Positions 1 to 7,093 of a stretch of 10,217 nucleotides of DNA are shown piece after piece (positions within the stretch are counted from its first letter, which is position 1; each line of letters opens with the position of its first letter). Made by a program: the position numbers and the translations under genes. The notes below the pieces were generated by a model. That model saw only the letters and a list, made by a program, of their open reading frames with translations, did no database searches and was not told the DNA's origin. This DNA comes from Candidatus Dadabacteria bacterium (GTDB taxonomy: Bacteria > Desulfobacterota_D > UBA1144 > Nemesobacterales > UBA2774): the NCBI GenBank assembly GCA_004356555.1, contig SMWY01000051.1, forward strand, positions 1 to 10,217. The letters are read 5' to 3'.

Positions 1-55
1 CGTATATTTAGCAAGTAGAAGCTTCATCATATTCTAGATAGGAGACGCTAACTAT

Positions 56-751
56 ATGAAAGAATCAAACGCGGCACTAAAAAGACTAGAAGAATCATAT
101 GAACCTGCTTTCGATTATGACATTAAGAGTAAATCTTACGTTAAAAATAATAGAATCTATTCATTACCATTTGATTATGACAAAGCTTCGGACGAAAGAC
201 TTATAGGACTATATGTTAATAATCAGGATGAGGAAGCCTTTAATAACATTGTGAAGCGTTACAGCAATATAATAATGGGTTTTGCAATGAAGCTAATCCG
301 TAACAGCTATGATGCGGAAGAGATAAAACAAGAAGTCTTTTTAATCCTGGTAACTAAACTTCACACTTTCAAAGGAAATTCTAAATTCTCAACATGGCTC
401 TATAAAGTAACATTAAATACGTGTTACAAATTCCTTAACAAGTTTAGGAAAAAGACTAATAAGGAAATACATATCGATTTCTCCACATGTTTTGAAACTC
501 ACCTCCCAACTCCCTCAGACTGGGCTAAAAAACCTGATGAAGTAATACTTTATAAAGAGAGGATGAAGATAATAAATAATGCTGTAAACGAATTAACCCA
601 TAGTAATAAAACGATATTCTACCTTAAAGATATAAAAGGGTTTTCAAATGCGGAGGTTGGAGAATTTATGAGCCTCTCAATTTCAGCTGTTAAATCAAGA
701 GTTTTAAGAAACCGGCTATCTATTCGAGAAAAGATTTCAAGCCATTTCTAG
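56..751 (+). CDS. ECF-type RNA polymerase sigma factor (sigma-70 family)
   Basis: This 231-residue protein should bind core RNA polymerase and redirect it to a small set of promoters. After a non-conserved, charged N-terminus of about 45 residues comes sigma region 2 (about 46-133), with the core-binding helix around DAEEIKQEVFLIL (86-98) and the promoter-melting segment FSTWLYKVTLNTCYKFLNKF (111-130). Region 4 follows (about 173-225), with the helix-turn-helix around GFSNAEVGEFMSLSISAVKS (195-214). There is no region 1 or region 3, as expected of ECF factors, but the N-terminal tail makes it longer than the usual 180-200 residues. GGAG at 41-44 lies 11 bases before the ATG. No anti-sigma gene follows; the next clear gene is a second sigma factor. 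The family call is secure; its signal and regulon are unknown. Confidence 0.9.
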   Translation: MKESNAALKRLEESYEPAFDYDIKSKSYVKNNRIYSLPFDYDKASDERLIGLYVNNQDEEAFNNIVKRYSNIIMGFAMKLIRNSYDAEEIKQEVFLILVTKLHTFKGNSKFSTWLYKVTLNTCYKFLNKFRKKTNKEIHIDFSTCFETHLPTPSDWAKKPDEVILYKERMKIINNAVNELTHSNKTIFYLKDIKGFSNAEVGEFMSLSISAVKSRVLRNRLSIREKISSHF

Positions 752-762
752 GAAGGAAAAAC

Positions 763-822
763 ATGAATGAATTTGGAGACAAAGACTTCTCTGATTATAA
801 TTTTGGACCTTTTTATAAATGA
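763..822 (+). CDS. possible 19-residue small ORF between the two sigma genes
   Basis: An ATG at 763 is preceded by a strong Shine-Dalgarno (GGAAGGA, 751-757, five bases away) that starts inside the stop codon of the first sigma gene. It opens a 19-codon frame (MNEFGDKDFSDYNFGPFYK) ending in TGA at 820-822. It is acidic and aromatic and matches no family I recognise. Its position is where an anti-sigma factor for the first sigma gene would normally begin, so it could be a small regulator, a leader peptide or the stub of a lost anti-sigma gene. The ribosome site is the only real support. Confidence 0.25.
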   Translation: MNEFGDKDFSDYNFGPFYK

Positions 823-909
823 AACAAGTATTTCTATACCCTAGAACAATAATTAACCAGAACCTCGCTGAAATTACTAACGCCCTTGAGTTAAATACAA
901 AACAAACGA

Positions 910-937
910 TTGACAAAAACTTTGATTTAACTACAAT
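910..937 (+). promoter_or_regulatory. candidate sigma-70 promoter before the second sigma gene
   Basis: TTGACA (910-915) and TACAAT (932-937) are separated by 16 bases: a perfect -35 and a five-of-six -10. Transcription would start near 944, just before the preferred ATG at 966. It lies inside the longer open frame that begins at 819, so it is credible only if translation starts at 966. In an AT-rich background such matches also arise by chance. Confidence 0.35.
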
Positions 938-965
938 GGTTCAAAGTTTGGGTGGCACTTTGGTT

Positions 966-1538
966 ATGCAACAAAAATCTAACCGCGAACTAGATCAACA
1001 GTTAATCGACCAAGTAAAACAGGGCGATAAAACCGCATTTAAAGAAATTTACTCCCATTTTTCTCAAGTGGTATACAACCTTGCACTCAGAATGCTCAGG
1101 GACAAGGAAGATGCTGAGGAAGTAGTGCAGGAAATCTTTTTACAAGTATGGAATAAAGCGTACTCATATGATTCCGAACGAGGCGGGGTATCTACCTGGA
1201 TATTAAATATAGCCAGAAGCAGATCAATCGACAAATTACGAACTGTCGGATATAGACAGCGAAATATTGAGATTGATGAAGAAAAAGTGAACTCAAACGA
1301 TGATTTATCTCGTATAATAGAGGATAGAGAGGAAAGTAAAAAAGTAATCCGGCAAGCGCTTGAGAATTTGCCTGATAAGCAGCGTATTGCTATAGAAATA
1401 GTGTATTTTGAAGGGTTCACTCATCTAGAGGCCGCTGAGAAGTTAAACGAACCCGTAGGAACTATTAAAACCAGGATTAGATTGGGGGTTTTAAAATTAA
1501 AAGAGAAAATTATGCCTTACCTTGAGGATTTAAATTAG
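966..1538 (+). CDS. ECF sigma factor of the SigK type, paired with RskA
   Basis: This is a 190-residue sigma factor with region 2 at about 8-93, including DAEEVVQEIFLQVW (49-62) and STWILNIARSRSIDKLR (76-92). Region 4 (about 126-181) contains LENLPDKQR and the recognition helix around EPVGTIKTRIRLG. The open frame runs back to an ATG at 819 (239 residues). Those extra 49 residues match nothing in the family, and that ATG has no Shine-Dalgarno. The ATG at 966 has GGGTGG at 950-955, gives the usual ECF length and has a promoter-like pair just upstream, so 966 is preferred. The stop TAG directly touches the ATG of the RskA anti-sigma gene, which implies translational coupling. The sigma should be held at the membrane by RskA until a signal releases it, and such pairs often control their own operon. 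The start remains open between 966 and 819. Confidence 0.88.
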   Translation: MQQKSNRELDQQLIDQVKQGDKTAFKEIYSHFSQVVYNLALRMLRDKEDAEEVVQEIFLQVWNKAYSYDSERGGVSTWILNIARSRSIDKLRTVGYRQRNIEIDEEKVNSNDDLSRIIEDREESKKVIRQALENLPDKQRIAIEIVYFEGFTHLEAAEKLNEPVGTIKTRIRLGVLKLKEKIMPYLEDLN

Positions 1539-2306
1539 ATGCGCCACGAAAAAGAAAAATATGAAGATCAGATAACGCTTTTCGCACTCGGCGTTTTAAA
1601 AGGATATGAGCTGAGACAGCTAGAGGAGCACCTGGGCACTGGTTGTGAGATTTGCAAAAAAGTGCTCAGAGAGAACGAGCTTGTCCTATCCTCACTTGCC
1701 TATTCTTTGGATGATAGTCCTCTTTCTCCTCAAGTTGAGAATAAAATCTTTGATAGAATAGAAGCTCAAGAAACTGCTCCGGCAAAATCTTCGACATTTA
1801 GCTTCTGGAGAAATATCCAGCCAATATGGCTTAATCTAGGGAGCGCTATTGCTGTGGTCTTGTTAATAATTCTTTTTATGAACAACATGTCTCTTCGAAA
1901 TGAACTATCAATTCAAAAACAAAATCTACAAGCGAATCTTCAAAAAGAGACCGAAGTGATGGATTTTGTAATGGATCCTAAGGTAGACACGATTAAGCTT
2001 GCAAGCGGGATGTCTGAATTAGACTGCTCAGGGAAACTACTCTGGGAAACAGGATCCAAAGACGCGATTTTGATGGTATCAAATATACCTCCTATTGAAG
2101 AGGGAAAGACATATCAATTTTGGGTAGTTGAAAATGGAGAGCCTCACAGCATGGGCACTTTTTTAGTGGGCAAAGATGGGCATAAGATAATTGAAATAAA
2201 TTGCATGCCTGATCATGGCGGAGAAATGGAGTTTTATGTAACTCTTGAGCCTGAAGGGGGAATGCCTCATCCCACAGGAGCGACGTACCTGGTAGGATCA
2301 TTATAG
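1539..2306 (+). CDS. anti-sigma factor, RskA type, single-pass membrane protein
   Basis: This 255-residue protein has three parts. The N-terminal cytoplasmic domain carries a zinc-binding anti-sigma signature (H31, C36, C39, as HLGTGCEIC), which should hold the sigma factor encoded immediately upstream. One membrane helix spans about 98-115. The C-terminal extracytoplasmic RskA domain (about 135-255) shows the family hallmarks: a YQFWVVENGEPHSMGTF core (192-208), VTLEPEGGMPHPTG (234-247) and a final YLVG. A coiled-coil-like linker (119-140) follows the helix. In this family, proteolysis of the extracytoplasmic domain frees the sigma factor; that is family knowledge and not shown here. C163 and C222 lie in the exported domain and could sense redox state, which is inference. 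It starts directly after the sigma stop codon, with GAGG at 1524-1527. Confidence 0.92.
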   Translation: MRHEKEKYEDQITLFALGVLKGYELRQLEEHLGTGCEICKKVLRENELVLSSLAYSLDDSPLSPQVENKIFDRIEAQETAPAKSSTFSFWRNIQPIWLNLGSAIAVVLLIILFMNNMSLRNELSIQKQNLQANLQKETEVMDFVMDPKVDTIKLASGMSELDCSGKLLWETGSKDAILMVSNIPPIEEGKTYQFWVVENGEPHSMGTFLVGKDGHKIIEINCMPDHGGEMEFYVTLEPEGGMPHPTGATYLVGSL

Positions 2307-2345
2307 GCAATTCTAAAGAGCATATAGACAGGGAGGACAGAAGTT

Positions 2346-3692
2346 ATGGCAAAACGGACTAAAGAGTTAACCAAGCTCAATGATCAGCTCAATGAGCAGA
2401 TGGATATAATCCTGAGATGCACTATTGAAAATAAAAAATATGGCAGATTGCTATTGGCCTCCCCACCCTCATCCCGTTATCCCTATGTATATCCTAGAGA
2501 CACCAATTGTGCTGTTCAGCTAATGAGAAGACTTGCCGGTTCCCCAAACGATTATGACTGCAGGGAACAGGCTTTCGTAATTATGAAGTCCATGGCTTAT
2601 TTTATGAAAGACTGCATTTCAGCAGAAGGAAGCTGGGGGCAACGTTATAGTCTCGAAGGAGAAGACAAGAGCCTTTATAAACAAGAAGACAACGTAGCTC
2701 ATGGGATTGCCATTATCTGCAATTATCTCCTTACAGCAAGATTCTTAAAAAGAGAAGTAAAAGACATGGACGATTTCTTCGTCTGTATAAACAAAGCACT
2801 TGATTACAGCTATACAGAACTCTACGAAAAAGAGCTAAATCTTTTTTATTCAACGACTGCTATACATGAATCCGCGATGGAAGAGGGGTACACATGCTGG
2901 GTTAATTTCTCTTTCCTATATGCCTACTCACTTGCAAATGAGGTTGCGACCAAAAAAGACAAAAAGAATATTATAAGGTCCGAATTCCTTAACTTCCGGC
3001 ATCAGTTTCTCTACTCAGTAAGTGAATTATTTATAGGTAACAACAGATATATTAGAAGGACTGCCCCTGACGGCACAAGGGACATGAGGCCTGATTTTAC
3101 ACTCCTTAGTCCTTTTTATTTCGGGTTCTTGCATTACAAGACTCAGATGGATAACAGCGTGCTTTACCTCGAGAAACAACTCTGGGACCCTGAGCTAGGC
3201 ATGATAATGCGATACCTGCCATTTTATAAGGATTTCTCAACCCATGTCCATGCCGGGAATGGACCATGGCTTCAGTATACTGCTGTTCTCGCGCAATATC
3301 ACTACTGGAACGGCAATATATCCAGAGGCGACGAATTACTTGGAATGATTGACTCATATAAGAACGAAAAGGGCGAGATACCAGAGCACCTTTCTACCTG
3401 CCAAAGGTTCGAGGATTTTATGGAAAGGGAGTGGAATCCCGGAATAGATTTTCAAAAAGAGTTCTATAAACCGATACTGCTCGATAATGTCGACTTTGAT
3501 AAGATTTTAGAAGAAGCAAACAACATGCATAAATCCTATGAAGAAACAGGTAGTAGCTGCATTATCAGGGATATAACCAGACCCGAAGGCGGCTATATAC
3601 AGTTCGCAGCACCTCTTATGTGGTCTCATGCAGAATACGCAAGAGCGCTCTTACTCAGGGCCGGCGACTGGTGGAAAATTCATAAGGAATAA
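2346..3692 (+). CDS. GH15-like (glucoamylase family) glycoside hydrolase
   Basis: This 448-residue protein looks like a catalytic (alpha/alpha)6 barrel without the N-terminal beta-sandwich of many prokaryotic glucoamylases. It opens with a strand-turn segment leading into RYPYVYPRDTNCAVQLMRRL (44-63), the typical YxWPRD substrate-site motif. GSWGQRYSLEGE (95-106) and KQEDNVAHG (112-120) follow, the latter a candidate site for the acid catalyst (E114). GEIPEHLS (343-350) matches the LPEQ motif holding the catalytic base (E347), and PLMWSHAEYARALL (423-436) is the closing family signature. There is no signal peptide, so it is probably cytoplasmic and acts on alpha-glucans, oligosaccharides or a glucoside such as trehalose; the substrate cannot be read from sequence. 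GGGAGG at 2331-2336 precedes the ATG. The gap to rskA is 39 bases, compatible with co-transcription. Confidence 0.85.
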   Translation: MAKRTKELTKLNDQLNEQMDIILRCTIENKKYGRLLLASPPSSRYPYVYPRDTNCAVQLMRRLAGSPNDYDCREQAFVIMKSMAYFMKDCISAEGSWGQRYSLEGEDKSLYKQEDNVAHGIAIICNYLLTARFLKREVKDMDDFFVCINKALDYSYTELYEKELNLFYSTTAIHESAMEEGYTCWVNFSFLYAYSLANEVATKKDKKNIIRSEFLNFRHQFLYSVSELFIGNNRYIRRTAPDGTRDMRPDFTLLSPFYFGFLHYKTQMDNSVLYLEKQLWDPELGMIMRYLPFYKDFSTHVHAGNGPWLQYTAVLAQYHYWNGNISRGDELLGMIDSYKNEKGEIPEHLSTCQRFEDFMEREWNPGIDFQKEFYKPILLDNVDFDKILEEANNMHKSYEETGSSCIIRDITRPEGGYIQFAAPLMWSHAEYARALLLRAGDWWKIHKE

Positions 3693-3759
3693 TGAATCCG
3701 AAGACCCTGGGCTTCCGTATGGGATAATAAAGAGTTTATTTGCCTTTAGTATGAGAAAT

Positions 3760-3768
3760 GGAGATAGG
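3760..3768 (+). promoter_or_regulatory. ribosome binding site deciding the DUF547 gene start
   Basis: GGAGATAGG sits four bases before the ATG at 3773. It overlaps the codons after an in-frame ATG at 3758, which has no comparable site. This favours 3773 as the true start. Confidence 0.5.
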
Positions 3769-3772
3769 TCTT

Positions 3773-4543
3773 ATGAAACCCTATTTTAGTAGTTTTATTG
3801 TCATTATTTTATTTGTTTTACTCTTAAGTAATCAACTCGTAAATGCCGACGCATTAGATCAATCCAACGAACAATACGCGAAAGTTTTAAACACTTATGT
3901 CAAAGATGGATTGGTTGACTATGCCGGACTAAAATCTAACCCTAAAAATTTAAACCAATATCTGGAACAAACTGCATCTATAAATGAAGAAACTTTTGAA
4001 GGGTGGAGTAAAAATGAACAGTTAGCTTTTTTAATCAATCTGTATAACGCTCAAACGCTTGATCTGATCACAGGCAAGTATCCTGTTAAAAGCATAAAGG
4101 ATATCGCTAGTAATTCGGGTGGTCCCTGGGAGCAGCCAATAGTAACTCTCTTTGGTGAAAAAATAACACTCAACGCTCTTGAAAACGAAGTAATTCGAAA
4201 GAATTATCTTGAGCCCAGAATTCACTTTGCACTAGTCTGTGCTGCTATGGGGTGTCCCAAAATGATTAATAAGTCTTACCAAGCTTCAATACTTGATAAG
4301 CAACTAGATCAGCAAACAAGAGTATTCCTAATGGACTCTGACAAAAACTCTATCGATACGAATAATAGAGTTTTACGTCTCTCACCTATATTTGATTGGT
4401 TTCAGGAAGATTTTTCAAAAGAGTCAGGTTCGGTTATAGAGTTTGTTAACCCCTACTTTGGCAATGAAGCGACCAGGGAATTTAGAATCGAGTACACAGA
4501 CTACAACTGGACATTAAATGATCTGTCATCTAAAAAAAATTAA
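3773..4543 (+). CDS. exported DUF547-domain protein
   Basis: From the ATG at 3773 this is a 256-residue protein with a clear signal peptide: K2, a hydrophobic stretch at about 8-19, and likely cleavage after the NA at 24-25. The mature part is a DUF547 domain with its conserved blocks: YVKDGLVDYAGLK, AFLINLYNAQTLDLI (about 85-99), then RIHFALVCAAMGCP (149-162) with H151, C156 and C161, and an NWTLND ending. These conserved His, Cys and Asn residues suggest an enzymatic or thiol/metal site, but the biochemical role of the family is not established. It should lie in the periplasm or be attached outside the inner membrane. A frame from 3758 would add MEIGL before the signal peptide and is less likely. 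It sits 80 bases after the GH15 gene and 77 before the flavoprotein-ferredoxin fusion, possibly in one transcript. Confidence 0.87.
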   Translation: MKPYFSSFIVIILFVLLLSNQLVNADALDQSNEQYAKVLNTYVKDGLVDYAGLKSNPKNLNQYLEQTASINEETFEGWSKNEQLAFLINLYNAQTLDLITGKYPVKSIKDIASNSGGPWEQPIVTLFGEKITLNALENEVIRKNYLEPRIHFALVCAAMGCPKMINKSYQASILDKQLDQQTRVFLMDSDKNSIDTNNRVLRLSPIFDWFQEDFSKESGSVIEFVNPYFGNEATREFRIEYTDYNWTLNDLSSKKN

Positions 4544-4607
4544 ACCCATATTGTGATATTATGTAAATTGTTTGAAGTAATTATTAGCACGTCTGAAATA
4601 GCTGCCT

Positions 4608-4613
4608 AGGAGA
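4608..4613 (+). promoter_or_regulatory. ribosome binding site supporting a TTG start
   Basis: AGGAGA lies seven bases before the TTG at 4621, and no in-frame ATG occurs before residue 66. The site therefore decides in favour of the TTG start of the long flavoprotein fusion. Confidence 0.6.
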
Positions 4614-4620
4614 AATTACA

Positions 4621-7008
4621 TTGTTTGGATTGATCACCCGATATACGAGATGGCTTCACACTCAATGGCCGGCTGGCGTTGTAGAGAAACTCCCTGAAAT
4701 TAATAGCGATTATTCGACCAATATCCCGGGACTGTACATTGTTGGCGATCTGACCGGAATACCGCTCCTTAAATTCTCATCAGACTCAGGCGCCCGGGCT
4801 GTGGAATACCTTCGTATGGATAAGACCTTCCTCCGCCAGCGCGCGAAAGACAAGAGTTCTGACATACTTGATCTGGTTATTGTGGGAGCCGGCGTCTCGG
4901 GAATGGCTGCAGCACTCGAAGCCAAAAGGGATGATCTTCATTTCGAGATACTCGAAGCCACAGAACCTTTCTCTACAATAGTTAATTTTCCTAAGGGAAA
5001 ACCGATCTACACATACCCAACTGATATGGTCCCATTAGGAGATCTGCAATTTACACAGGAGATAAAAGAACCCCTAGTAGAAGAAATAAAAGCGCAAACC
5101 CTTGGAAAAGGGATCGTGCCAAAAATGGCTAGGGTCGAAAAGATCGAAAAGAAAGGCGATTACTTCGACATAATAATCCCCAAAGGGGAAAATTTAAAAG
5201 CAAGACGAGTAATAGTAGGAATCGGACGCTCGGGCAATTTTAGAAAACTGGGAGTTCCTGGAGAAGATAAAGACAAGGTTTTTAACAGGCTCCATGACCC
5301 CACTGATTTTGAAGGTAAAAATGTTCTTGTCGTTGGTGGCGGTGACAGTGCTCTCGAAACTTCCATAGCGATAGCAAAGGCAGGCGGCTCGGTAACGCAC
5401 TCTTACAGAAAAGAAGAATTCTCAAGACCCAAACCCGAAAACGTAGAATTTCTAAACATGCTCATGGCAGACCCTATGGCGGATGTCTCAATTGAAACCC
5501 CGTCTTCTGAGCGTGTTACAACCTGCACAGGGGATTTTATGCCCGGAGACCACATGCCGGGGAAAATAAATCTGCTCATGAAAAGCCAGGTAAAGGAGAT
5601 TGAGGACCATGAAGTAACAATCGTAGATCGAGACGGAAACGAACTTACAATTCCAAACGATGCTGTCTTTACTATGATAGGACGTGAAGCCCCGCTCGAC
5701 TTCTTCAGAAGAAGCAAAGTCAAAATAAGAGGGGAGCTTGGTTTAACAGGATTAGCGGCACTAATTCTTTCTCTAATTCTCTTCACATTCATTTACAACT
5801 GGAAGGCCGGAGGCTCTCTGACGAAATTATTTCAGGCAAATGAGTGGTTTCCTTATAACCTTCCCCCTCTTTTTAACAGTATTGGCGGATCCTTTACTCA
5901 GATGCTAAATGATCCGTCGACTCTACTAGGAACAATGTCAATTACTCTGGAAGAGCCCGGCTTCTATTACTCATTACTCTATTCTTTAATCATCATAATT
6001 TTCGGGATTCTAAGGATTAGACGGCGCAAGACTCCCTATATAACCTTACAAACCACATCACTCATATTAATCCAGGTAATACCACTATTTCTATTGCCTT
6101 ATTTCGTGCTACCGTATCTTGGACACAATGGTTTTTTTGACTCAGGCGTAATGAACACAGTAGTCAACTCTCTATTTCCCGAAGCCAATTACGGACACGG
6201 GCGCGAGTACTGGCGGGCGTTTGGATTCATCTTAGCCTGGCCTCTTTTTATCTGGAACGTTTTTAGTTATCAACCCCTTTGGGGATGGCTTGTAATCAGC
6301 ATAATTCAGACCTTTGTAATAATCCCGGCAATGATCTACTTCTGGGGTAAGGGGGCATACTGCGGCTGGATATGCTCATGCGGCGCTATGGCAGAAACTC
6401 TGGGAGATACGCACCGCCATAAAATGCTTCACGGCGCTAAATGGAACCGTGTAAACGTTATAGGGCAGGTCATTTTAGCAATTGCATTTATAATCCTTAT
6501 AACCAGAGTTATCAGCTGGTCAGTGCCCAATACCGCAATAGGGCAAACTCTAAACGGAGTATATACAGGTATGCTGTACGACTGGAAACCTTTTGGTATA
6601 CAGCTTAATTACAAATGGGTTGTGGATCTGGTATTTGCTGGAATTATAGGATATGGCCTTTATTTCTGGTATAGCGGAAGGGTATGGTGCAGGTTCATGT
6701 GTCCTTTGGCGGCACTAATGCATATATATGCAAGATTTAGCCGTTTCAGGATAATTTCAGATAAAAAGAAATGTATTTCCTGTAACGTTTGTACATCGGT
6801 TTGCCACCAGGGAATTGATGTAATGAACTTTGCCAATAAAGGGCTCCCGATGAACGACCCCGAATGTGTGCGCTGCAGTGCGTGTGTGCAGTCCTGCCCA
6901 ACGGGTGTTCTTCAATTTGCTCAGGTAGACAGGAAAACCGGTGAAGTAATTAAGATAGACTCACTGGCGGCTTCTCCTGTTATTATGAGAGAATATATAA
7001 CCAAGTGA
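4621..7008 (+). CDS. membrane flavoprotein / 4Fe-4S polyferredoxin fusion oxidoreductase
   Basis: This 795-residue protein combines three modules. Residues 1-65 resemble the C-terminal FAD-contacting tail of thioredoxin-reductase-like enzymes (PGLYIVGDLTGIPLLKF, 36-52). Residues 84-370 form a two-dinucleotide-fold pyridine nucleotide oxidoreductase: the FAD motif GAGVSG (89-94), a second motif VVGGGDSALE (237-246) for NAD(P)H, and a closing MIGREAPLDFF (352-362). A membrane part follows, with helices near 373-392, 447-463, 477-500, 534-549, 553-574, 612-630 and 666-683. It carries NapH/NosR-like cysteine pairs (YCGWICSCG, C581/C585/C587; C690/C694). Two 4Fe-4S ferredoxin motifs end it: C718-C721-C724-C728 and C749-C752-C755-C759. 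By family logic it moves electrons from NAD(P)H through flavin and Fe-S clusters to or from a membrane partner; the acceptor is unknown. The odd order, with the FAD tail placed first, is discussed under findings. Translation starts at TTG. Confidence 0.85.
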   Translation: MFGLITRYTRWLHTQWPAGVVEKLPEINSDYSTNIPGLYIVGDLTGIPLLKFSSDSGARAVEYLRMDKTFLRQRAKDKSSDILDLVIVGAGVSGMAAALEAKRDDLHFEILEATEPFSTIVNFPKGKPIYTYPTDMVPLGDLQFTQEIKEPLVEEIKAQTLGKGIVPKMARVEKIEKKGDYFDIIIPKGENLKARRVIVGIGRSGNFRKLGVPGEDKDKVFNRLHDPTDFEGKNVLVVGGGDSALETSIAIAKAGGSVTHSYRKEEFSRPKPENVEFLNMLMADPMADVSIETPSSERVTTCTGDFMPGDHMPGKINLLMKSQVKEIEDHEVTIVDRDGNELTIPNDAVFTMIGREAPLDFFRRSKVKIRGELGLTGLAALILSLILFTFIYNWKAGGSLTKLFQANEWFPYNLPPLFNSIGGSFTQMLNDPSTLLGTMSITLEEPGFYYSLLYSLIIIIFGILRIRRRKTPYITLQTTSLILIQVIPLFLLPYFVLPYLGHNGFFDSGVMNTVVNSLFPEANYGHGREYWRAFGFILAWPLFIWNVFSYQPLWGWLVISIIQTFVIIPAMIYFWGKGAYCGWICSCGAMAETLGDTHRHKMLHGAKWNRVNVIGQVILAIAFIILITRVISWSVPNTAIGQTLNGVYTGMLYDWKPFGIQLNYKWVVDLVFAGIIGYGLYFWYSGRVWCRFMCPLAALMHIYARFSRFRIISDKKKCISCNVCTSVCHQGIDVMNFANKGLPMNDPECVRCSACVQSCPTGVLQFAQVDRKTGEVIKIDSLAASPVIMREYITK

Positions 7009-7093
7009 ACTATTAATTTGATGGAAGCAGGTTTAGAATAGAGCCAAATTCTCATTGCCTCATATCACATGTACCATATATCCAGACGTCTTT

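Noticed and set aside
1064..1420. 118-codon open frame on the minus strand
   Set aside because: It lies wholly inside the second sigma gene; its Ser-rich low-complexity translation is the antisense of a clear sigma-70 domain.
3700..3715. Imperfect palindrome GAAG-ACCCTGGG-CTTC after the GH15 gene
   Set aside because: The stem is interrupted, the loop is nearly absent and no T run follows, so it is not a convincing terminator or operator.
5403..5792. 129-codon open frame on the minus strand
   Set aside because: It is antisense to the flavoprotein fusion, whose motifs are continuous on the plus strand, and its product matches nothing recognisable.
7021..7041. Six-codon ATG frame before the glycosyltransferase gene
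   Set aside because: It is too short, has no ribosome site and shows no sign of a leader peptide or attenuator.
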